DNA of 5,003 nt. Source: GCA-2731375 sp046582635 (GTDB lineage Bacteria > Pseudomonadota > Alphaproteobacteria > GCA-2731375). The position numbers and the translations under genes are program-made. The notes beneath the pieces are model-generated. The model saw only the letters and a list, made by a program, of their open reading frames with translations, was not told the DNA's origin and did no database searches. Of the stretch, positions 1-4,353 are shown piece after piece (the stretch's first letter is position 1; every line of letters starts with the position of its first letter). The stretch is from the NCBI GenBank assembly GCA_046582635.1, contig JAYGEA010000225.1:1-5003 (forward strand), written 5' to 3'.

Positions 1-1
1 G

Positions 2-136
2 ATCGGCGATTGGCTGGGTTTTTACAATACCGAGCGCCCGCACTCATCGCTGGGCGGCCAGACGCCGCCGAAAGCCTTCGTAACGCGCCGAATTCGGTCG
101 TTTCAGAGGCCCCTCGGCGGCGTCATGAAAGCTTGA
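2..136 (+). CDS. IS3-family transposase (OrfB), C-terminal fragment
   Basis: This is the last 44 codons of an integrase-core (rve, DDE) transposase, open from the window edge to TGA at 134-136. The run FYNTERPHSSLGGQTPPKAF (residues 7-26 of the fragment) is the hallmark tail of IS3-family OrfB proteins, lying just after the last catalytic Glu, which is upstream of the window. The final residues (SFQRPLGGVMKA) depart from the usual tail and are encoded by the left arm of the inverted repeat at 98-117. The last part of the protein may therefore be read through an IS end or an inserted repeat. OrfB is normally made with OrfA by programmed frameshifting, but that region is not visible here. Whether the element is complete cannot be judged. 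Confidence 0.8.
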   Translation: MGDWLGFYNTERPHSSLGGQTPPKAFVTRRIRSFQRPLGGVMKA

Positions 137-190
137 CGGTAACCAGTACCGCCGGCGCTTCCACTCCTACCCGAGGGGCCTCTGAAACGA
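98..190. repeat. Perfect 20-bp inverted repeat with 53-nt loop
   Basis: The arm at 98-117 (TCGTTTCAGAGGCCCCTCGG) is exactly reverse-complementary to 171-190. The left arm lies within the transposase reading frame and the right arm lies 34 bp past its stop. No T-run follows either arm, so a classical intrinsic terminator is not indicated. The flanks (ATTCGG on the left, TCTATA on the right) show no target-site duplication. It may be the right terminal repeat of the IS paired with an internal inverted copy, or a 93-bp MITE-like insert. Confidence 0.8.
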
Positions 191-222
191 TCTATATGAG
201 TCTCTATCACCGTCACTTGGTA

Positions 223-537
223 TTAGCCCGCCGTTGCCTGGCCGCCCTGCGCCGCTGGTTGGTCGTCCGCCGGGAAGGGGGCGAAGGGATAGGGCCGCGT
301 ATCCGTGTGGAAGGTCTCGAAGGCGACAATCTGCTGCAAATATTGGCCCAGGCGCGGGCCCAGGGCGCGCAGTTCGCCGTTGACGCTGCCCGTGGTCAGC
401 TTGTTGAAAAACTGCACCACGGCAATGGCCAGGATGATGAATTCGGCGATGTTGAAAATCACCGCGAACAAAATCATGAATAACAGCCGCCGCCAGATCG
501 ATTGGTCGGAAATATTGGCCTTCAGTTTCTCGTCCAT
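223..537 (-). CDS. DUF4389 family small membrane protein
   Basis: This is a 104-residue protein of unknown function. The family pattern is clear: a charged N-terminus (MDEKLKANISDQSIWRR), one long hydrophobic stretch (about residues 17-42, LLFMILFAVIFNIAEFII...), then FFNKLTTGSVNGELRALGPRLGQYLQQIVAFETFHTDTRPYPFAPFP in outline, with the typical N-x-x-L, Y-x-x-Q-I and PYPF-P signatures of DUF4389. It is probably an inner-membrane protein with a cytoplasmic C-terminal tail rich in Ala and Gln. The frame also opens at TTG (603) and at ATG (552). I chose ATG 537 because it matches the family's N-terminus and has GGAA about 9 nt upstream. It lies downstream of, and on the same strand as, the other small membrane protein at 676-921, about 140 bp away. 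It ends 33 bp from the IS-associated inverted repeat and appears intact. Confidence 0.8.
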   Translation of the reverse strand: MDEKLKANISDQSIWRRLLFMILFAVIFNIAEFIILAIAVVQFFNKLTTGSVNGELRALGPRLGQYLQQIVAFETFHTDTRPYPFAPFPADDQPAAQGGQATAG

Positions 538-666
538 ATCCCTGTGTTCCATAAAATTGCCAGTATCATGAACAACAGATAAGCGTCCGCCCGCGACTTG
601 CAAGGCGCCCCATCTGCTAAAGGGACCGGAGAGTGACGGCGTATTTCCGGATGGCTCCGGGCCCTG

Positions 667-689
667 CCAGGGTCGCTACCAGGGTCGCT
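667..689. repeat. Short tandem repeat, 2 x CCAGGGTCGCT
   Basis: Two copies of an 11-bp unit lie at 667-677 and 679-689, with a 12-bp period. They span the last codons and the stop codon (TAG, 678-676 on the minus strand) of the upstream small membrane protein. This looks like a small duplication at the 3' end of that gene. A weak hairpin (CCGGA/TCCGG, 647-660) lies just beyond it without a T-run. Confidence 0.6.
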
Positions 690-921
690 GGTCGGCGGGC
701 GGTGGTTTGGGCAGGCGATCCTTGTGGCGGGCGTTGAAATACCATGACAACAGGACAAAGACGCCGATCGCCAGGGCGCCAATGGCGAGGACCAGATAGA
801 AGGTGAATTCCGACCAGGTGATCCACAACACCAAGGGCGTCAGCATGGCGACGAAGCCAAAGAAGACCAAAGCCATTTCCAAGACTTTGTCGGGAATGCT
901 GTTTAGCGGAGCGCCGTGCAT
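676..921 (-). CDS. Hypothetical small membrane protein, two predicted helices
   Basis: This is an 81-residue protein that I do not recognise. It has a short polar N-terminus (MHGAPLNSIPDK), a hydrophobic stretch at about residues 14-36 (LEMALVFFGFVAMLTPLVLW...), a second at about 40-61 (FYLVLAIGALAIGVFVLLSWYF), and a basic, proline-rich tail (ARHKDRLPKPPPADQRPW). This is consistent with a two-pass inner-membrane hairpin with both ends in the cytoplasm. The ATG at 921-919 has AGGT six nucleotides upstream, a usable Shine-Dalgarno sequence, which supports the start. It begins about 50 bp past the 3' end of the tRNA-Gln gene on the same strand, with no obvious terminator between them, so co-transcription with the tRNA is possible. 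No function can be assigned. Confidence 0.7.
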   Translation of the reverse strand: MHGAPLNSIPDKVLEMALVFFGFVAMLTPLVLWITWSEFTFYLVLAIGALAIGVFVLLSWYFNARHKDRLPKPPPADQRPW

Positions 922-972
922 GGCTGGACCTATCTTTTGATGTCTCGCCGTCGAATTGGTACGCGGTCGAAA

Positions 973-1047
973 TGGTTGGGGCGGCAGGGATCGAACCTGC
1001 GAATCACGGGATCAAAACCCGTTGCCTTACCACTTGGCTACGCCCCA
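973..1047 (-). tRNA. tRNA-Gln (anticodon TTG), CCA encoded
   Basis: Read on the minus strand, the cloverleaf is complete. The acceptor stem is TGGGGCG/CGCCCCA with all seven pairs formed, and the D arm is GCC/GGC. The anticodon stem is ACGGG/CCCGT with loop TTTTGAT, giving anticodon TTG (1015-1013). The variable loop has five nucleotides, and the T arm is GCAGG-TTCGATC-CCTGC. The discriminator is A (976), followed by a genomically encoded CCA (975-973). E. coli tRNA-Gln has G at the discriminator position, so A is slightly unusual. Nine bases on each side of the gene are perfectly complementary (965-973 with 1048-1056). Confidence 0.97.
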
Positions 1048-1061
1048 ATTTCGACCGGGGC

Positions 1062-1090
1062 AATATAGGCAGGAGACGTTAAGGAAACAA
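1062..1090 (-). promoter_or_regulatory. Candidate sigma70-type promoter of tRNA-Gln
   Basis: On the minus strand there is a -35-like TTGTTT (1090-1085), a 17-nt spacer and a -10-like TATATT (1067-1062). Transcription would start near 1056, which gives a leader of about nine nucleotides before the mature tRNA 5' end at 1047. The position directly upstream of the tRNA and downstream of the WecA-like stop codon fits an independent tRNA promoter. It was assigned by eye from consensus and spacing only. Confidence 0.5.
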
Positions 1091-1113
1091 CGCCTAGAAA
1101 CCAGAATATTGAG

Positions 1114-2166
1114 CTATTTTGCCGCATCGTCGGCTATCTGCGTCCGATCCTGGGGCCAGGCGATGATGACGCCATAACAACAGAGCGAGGCAATGCCCCA
1201 GGCCAGGGTCGTATGGGGGGCGAACGAGGCCAGCAGACCCGGCACGCCCGCCAGGCCGAGATAAACCAAAAGGCCCCAACGCCAGGGCAGGCGGCGGTAA
1301 AGAATATGGTGCAAATGGCCCCGGTCGGAGGCAAAGGGCGAATGGCCCCGGGCGGCCCGCGCCGACATCACCCGCAGGCAATCGACCACGGGGATCAGGA
1401 ACCACAAGACGATCAGGTCGGCGGGCAGGGCCGTGAAGACAATGTCGTAAACATAGACTGTCAGCATGGCGATGATGAAGCTGAGGGAGTAACTGCCCGA
1501 ATCGCCCAGGAACATCCGTCCCCGCAAATTAAAGCCCAAGGCCACCACAAGCGCGGCGCCCAGGGCGAACAGCACCGGGCGCATGTGATCGGGGGCGAAC
1601 AGCAGCAACTCCAGACACCAGAACAGGCACAGCCCGATCACAATGCCGTTCTTGCCGTCCGCCATGTTGATGGCGTTTTGCAGACCGACGATACAGATGG
1701 CGGTGAAGATAAGGGCGAATTGCTCCAGGAACAGAACCTGATCCAAAAAACTGAACCGCAGAAACGTCACCTTCAAAGCCGGCACCACTTCCAGGACCGC
1801 CAGCGCCAGCAAGATGGACAGCAGCAACCGGTAGATCGGCCGGATATTGGCCCGGTCATCCAGCAACCCAAGTAGAAAACAGGCCAGTCCGGAGGCGGCA
1901 ATAGCCAGGTATAGCGGCAGAAAGCTGGTCGCCAAGGCGCCGATGAACAGCGCCATCAAAGTCGGCAGGCCAATCGCCATACCGCCCGCCAGGGGGGTGA
2001 TGGCGGGGTGAATTTTGCGGCCGCCGTCCGGCACGTCCAGGACCCCCAGCCAGCTGCCGATGGGCCGGGCAAAGAGCGAAATCAAGGCACTGATCGCCGC
2101 CGCTACGACAACGGCGGTCAACCCGGCAAGGGCAGTGTTCCAACTATCGATGGCCCCCTCCTTCAC
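1114..2166 (-). CDS. WecA/MraY-family undecaprenyl-phosphate sugar-1-phosphate transferase (glycosyltransferase family 4)
   Basis: This is a 350-residue polytopic inner-membrane enzyme of the family that transfers a sugar-1-phosphate (often GlcNAc-1-P) from a UDP-sugar to undecaprenyl phosphate, the first step of O-antigen, ECA-like or capsule synthesis. Visible family motifs, in order: DVPDGGRKIHPAITPLAGG (44-62); the Mg-binding pair DD (103-104) in LLGLLDDR; NAINMADGKNG (164-174); FNLRGRMFLGDSGS (212-225); and DRGHLHH (281-287) in the last cytoplasmic loop. About ten hydrophobic segments separate these. The motif usually written NxxNxxDGxDG has Asn at 173 where E. coli WecA has Asp159. The start is GTG (2166-2164), the only start after an in-frame TGA, with GGTGA nine nucleotides upstream. 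A strong AAGGAGG lies within codons 2-4. The gene is divergent from the epimerase operon and probably serves the same polysaccharide. The exact sugar donor cannot be told. Confidence 0.88.
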   Translation of the reverse strand: MKEGAIDSWNTALAGLTAVVVAAAISALISLFARPIGSWLGVLDVPDGGRKIHPAITPLAGGMAIGLPTLMALFIGALATSFLPLYLAIAASGLACFLLGLLDDRANIRPIYRLLLSILLALAVLEVVPALKVTFLRFSFLDQVLFLEQFALIFTAICIVGLQNAINMADGKNGIVIGLCLFWCLELLLFAPDHMRPVLFALGAALVVALGFNLRGRMFLGDSGSYSLSFIIAMLTVYVYDIVFTALPADLIVLWFLIPVVDCLRVMSARAARGHSPFASDRGHLHHILYRRLPWRWGLLVYLGLAGVPGLLASFAPHTTLAWGIASLCCYGVIIAWPQDRTQIADDAAK

Positions 2167-2168
2167 GT

Positions 2169-2178
2169 TGACGCGTCA
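2169..2178. promoter_or_regulatory. 10-bp perfect palindrome TGACGCGTCA at the WecA-like start
   Basis: The palindrome sits immediately upstream of the GTG start at 2166 and overlaps the GGTGA that could serve as its ribosome binding site. It could be a regulator half-site pair or chance. No matching copy is obvious elsewhere in the intergenic region. Confidence 0.3.
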
Positions 2179-2181
2179 CCC

Positions 2182-2205
2182 AGGACAGCGTAGTAGGACA
2201 GCGTA
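2182..2205. repeat. 11-bp direct repeat AGGACAGCGTA, two copies
   Basis: The copies lie at 2182-2192 and 2195-2205, with a 13-bp period, in the presumed 5' leader or promoter of the WecA-like gene (TACGCTGTCCT on its coding strand). Repeats of this size, close to one helical turn apart and next to a start codon, could be an operator. A duplication by slippage is equally possible. Confidence 0.5.
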
Positions 2206-2260
2206 TAAAATATGCCAATCCGGCCGGGCACAATTCCGCCGATGAACTACAGCGGATGAA

Positions 2261-2289
2261 TTGGACTTCGTTTGGGACGCTAACATATA
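2261..2289 (+). promoter_or_regulatory. Candidate promoter for the leader ORF and epimerase operon
   Basis: There is a -35-like TTGGAC (2261-2266), a 17-nt spacer and a -10-like CATATA (2284-2289; TATAAG at 2286-2291 is an alternative). Transcription would begin near 2296. This gives a leader of about 55 nt before the small ORF at 2351 and about 135 nt before the epimerase start. It lies in an AT-richer patch of the divergent intergenic region, which supports the assignment. Judged by eye only. Confidence 0.4.
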
Positions 2290-2350
2290 AGTGTTCAAAT
2301 TTAAGCCCGAACGGTCTGATATGCCAGCGCTTCCAGGGAGACCCGCATTC

Positions 2351-2434
2351 ATGAACCACAAGGGGCGAATTCACCGGATAAACCATGCTGCCGCCTGGGT
2401 CAAATCCGGCGGCTTGGAGCGAACGAGCTTATGA
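2351..2434 (+). CDS. Possible 27-residue leader peptide upstream of the epimerase
   Basis: A short frame starts at ATG 2351 with AGGGAG (2335-2340) ten nucleotides upstream, which is a better-looking ribosome binding site than that of the epimerase itself. It encodes a basic peptide beginning MNHKGRIHRINHAAAW and ending with TGA at 2432-2434. Its stop overlaps the epimerase ATG as ATGA, the usual layout of translationally coupled genes. No run of one amino acid suggests classical attenuation. It resembles no family I know. It may be an uORF that couples translation, or chance. Confidence 0.35.
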   Translation: MNHKGRIHRINHAAAWVKSGGLERTSL

Positions 2435-3411
2435 CGGTTTTGCTTACCGGCGCGGCCGGGTTTATCGGCTTTCACACGGCCCGGAGATTGCTGGACAAGG
2501 GCGAACGGGTGGTGGGCGTCGACAATCTAAACCCTTATTACTCGCCGGCCCTAAAGCATGACCGTTTGGCGCAATTAACGGTGGATCCGAACTTCAATTT
2601 CCACCAAATCAACATCGCTGATCGCGCGGCAATGGAGACCGCCGTCGGCGGCTTGAAATTGACCTCCATCATCCACCTCGCGGCACAGGCCGGGGTGCGT
2701 CATTCCATCGAAAACCCATTCGCCTATGTCGAAGCCAACCTGATCGGCCATATGGTTATCCTGGAATTGGCCCGCCAACAAGATGGCCTGGAGCATCTGG
2801 TCTACGCCTCGTCATCCTCGGTCTATGGCGGCAACACACAGCTGCCATTCTCCGAACAGGACCGGGTTGACCATCCCGTCTCGCTCTATGCGGCGACCAA
2901 GAAATCCGATGAATTGCTGTCCCAATCCTATGCCCATCTGTATGGTATTCCGCAAACCGGCCTGCGTTTCTTCACCGTTTACGGACCCTGGGGCCGGCCC
3001 GACATGGCCCTGTGGCTGTTTACCGAGGCGATCCTGGCCGGCCGCCCCATAAAAGTTTTCAACCACGGCGATATGCGGCGGGATTTTACCTATGTGGACG
3101 ATATTGTTACCGGCGTTCTGGCGGCTCGGGACAATCCGCCCAAGACCAACACTGCAGCCGCCGCGCCGCACAGGATCTTCAATATCGGCAACAATCAGCC
3201 GGAAGAACTCTTGCATATGATCGAATTGCTTGAAGGCGCCTTGGGCAAGAAAGCGGAACGCATCCTCGAACCCATGCAACCTGGTGATGTCAAGGAAACC
3301 TATGCTGATTTGACCGCCATTGAGCGCGATTTGGGTTTCCGGCCGACCACCGCCATTGCCGTCGGCATCCCTAAGTTCGTCGATTGGTACCGGGACTATC
3401 ACAATATTTAG
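2431..3411 (+). CDS. UDP-glucuronate 4-epimerase (NAD-dependent, extended SDR family)
   Basis: This is a 326-residue cytoplasmic enzyme that interconverts UDP-glucuronate and UDP-galacturonate, supplying uronic acid for LPS, capsule or EPS. The NAD-binding glycine motif TGAAGFIG (6-13) is followed by DNLNPYY (31-37), typical of this subfamily. The active site is visible as SSSSVYG (127-133) and Y153-x3-K157 in LYAATKK. The segments LRFFTVYGPWGRPDMALWLF (178-197), FNHGDMRRDFTYVDDI (210-225), NIGNNQPEEL (251-260) and MQPGDVKETYAD (282-293) are diagnostic for UDP-glucuronate epimerases of the rhizobial LpsL / capsular Cap1J type. The length is close to the family norm (about 330-340) and all core motifs are intact. 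The ATG is preceded by GGAG (2416-2419) at a rather long 11-nt spacing, and overlaps the stop of a small upstream ORF. It is the first large gene of a three-gene run. Confidence 0.92.
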   Translation: MTVLLTGAAGFIGFHTARRLLDKGERVVGVDNLNPYYSPALKHDRLAQLTVDPNFNFHQINIADRAAMETAVGGLKLTSIIHLAAQAGVRHSIENPFAYVEANLIGHMVILELARQQDGLEHLVYASSSSVYGGNTQLPFSEQDRVDHPVSLYAATKKSDELLSQSYAHLYGIPQTGLRFFTVYGPWGRPDMALWLFTEAILAGRPIKVFNHGDMRRDFTYVDDIVTGVLAARDNPPKTNTAAAAPHRIFNIGNNQPEELLHMIELLEGALGKKAERILEPMQPGDVKETYADLTAIERDLGFRPTTAIAVGIPKFVDWYRDYHNI

Positions 3412-3423
3412 CCAGCAGCCATT

Positions 3424-4353
3424 TTGCCCCCGCCGCCGGCCCCGAACGTGAACGTGGACGACAAACACCAATCGGCCGGGCGGGTCGAGGCGCCGGGCCG
3501 CGGCATGGCCTGCATGGTCGGCGGCGGCCTGCTGCTGACCATGAACGACGGCGTGGTGAAATGGCTTTCGGGCGACTATCAGGTTGGCCAAATCCTGGCC
3601 ATTCGTGGTGCCGCCGCGGTGATCCTGATCACCGGCGTGCTGCTGTGGCGCCGCGAGTTCAACATATTCGAGGTCCGTTACCCCAAGGTGCAGTTGCTCC
3701 GCGCGGTTCTGATGATCGCCTCGACCTTTCTGTTCGTCAACGGCCTGCGCCTGATGTCCTTGGCGGACAATGTGGCCATCGCCTTTGTCGGGCCGATTTT
3801 CGTCACCGCGCTGGCGCCAGTTCTGCTGTCCGAACGGGTCGGATGGCGGCGGTGGAGTGCTGTTCTGGTCGGCTTCGCGGGCGTCCTGATTATCCTCCGA
3901 CCCGGCGCCGACGGGCTGCATTGGGCCGCCCTGCTGCCCGCCGGCGCGGCCCTGTGCGGGGCCTCCCGCGATCTTTTGACCCGCGGCATCTCCCATGGCG
4001 AGGCCTCGGGCACCACTTTGTTTTATTCCACCTTGGGCGTTGCCCTAGCCGGCGCGGTGACGGCGCCCCTTGGCTGGCAAACGCCGGAGCTGGCTGATCT
4101 GGGTTTGTTCGCCGTGGCTGGAATGTTGTTGAGCATCGCCCATTTCCTGCATATTGAGACCTTCCGCTTCGCCGAGGCCGCCGTGGTGACACCATTCAAA
4201 TATTCCGCCCTGCTATGGGCCATGGTGATTGGTTTTCTGGTCTGGGGTGATATTCCGGACAACCGCACACTGCTGGGCGCCGCCCTGCTGGTCGGCAGCG
4301 GCCTGTACATATTCCACAGGGAAGGCAGGCGATCTGCTAATCTGGCCGCATGA
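3424..4353 (+). CDS. EamA/DMT-superfamily permease
   Basis: This is a drug/metabolite transporter-superfamily membrane protein of up to 309 residues, with two EamA repeats of about five helices each (about 27-160 and 165-300). The repeat signatures are clear: SLADNVAIAFVGPIFVTALA...LLSERVGWRRW...GVLIILRPG (112-161) and FAEAAVVTPFKYSALLWAMV...GDIPDNRTLLGAALLVGSGLYI (249-296). Most relatives are exporters of amino acids or other small metabolites, and the substrate here is unknown. The start is uncertain. TTG 3424 is the furthest upstream but has no Shine-Dalgarno sequence and gives a proline-rich tail. GTG 3448 and GTG 3454 are also in frame. ATG 3505 sits right before the first helix, with GAGG 14 nt upstream. 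The gene is in the same frame as the preceding epimerase, separated by one TAG, and its stop overlaps the next ATG, so it is surely co-transcribed. Confidence 0.85.
   Translation: MPPPPAPNVNVDDKHQSAGRVEAPGRGMACMVGGGLLLTMNDGVVKWLSGDYQVGQILAIRGAAAVILITGVLLWRREFNIFEVRYPKVQLLRAVLMIASTFLFVNGLRLMSLADNVAIAFVGPIFVTALAPVLLSERVGWRRWSAVLVGFAGVLIILRPGADGLHWAALLPAGAALCGASRDLLTRGISHGEASGTTLFYSTLGVALAGAVTAPLGWQTPELADLGLFAVAGMLLSIAHFLHIETFRFAEAAVVTPFKYSALLWAMVIGFLVWGDIPDNRTLLGAALLVGSGLYIFHREGRRSANLAA

Larger units (their letters stand above)
1..190 (+). mobile_element. 3' end of an IS3-family insertion sequence (truncated by the window edge)
   Basis: The element is recognised from the transposase tail encoded at 2-136. 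A perfect inverted repeat follows and partly overlaps that tail (arms 98-117 and 171-190). The outer arm at 171-190 is a reasonable candidate for the right terminal repeat, so the boundary is placed there. This is an inference, because the left end and any target duplication lie outside the window. Beyond it, chromosomal sequence resumes with the stop codon of an intact minus-strand gene at 223. Confidence 0.6.

Noticed and set aside
10..483. 157-codon plus-strand frame across the IS end and into the DUF4389 gene
   Set aside because: It is out of frame with the recognisable transposase tail and antisense to the DUF4389 protein, and it shows no domain character.
647..660. Hairpin CCGGA-TGGC-TCCGG after the two-helix membrane protein gene
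   Set aside because: The stem is short and no T-run follows on the minus strand, so it is not called a terminator.
1069..1094. Possible terminator hairpin for the WecA-like gene (GGCGTT ... AACGTC on the minus strand)
   Set aside because: It has only six pairs including one G-T, no T-run, and overlaps the better-supported tRNA promoter.
1213..1875. 220-codon plus-strand frame antisense to the WecA-like gene
   Set aside because: The Gln/His/Gly-rich, low-complexity product is typical of the reverse strand of a hydrophobic membrane-protein gene. The minus-strand frame has clear family motifs.
2205..2240. Promoter for the WecA-like gene (TTGTGC or TTGGCA with TTTTAT or TACTAC)
   Set aside because: Several mutually exclusive weak combinations exist and none stands out, so no position was assigned.
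2812..3996. 394-codon minus-strand frame opposite the epimerase and permease
   Set aside because: It spans two real genes on the other strand, is rich in Gln, Asp and Gly as antisense frames in GC-rich DNA are, and has no recognisable motif.
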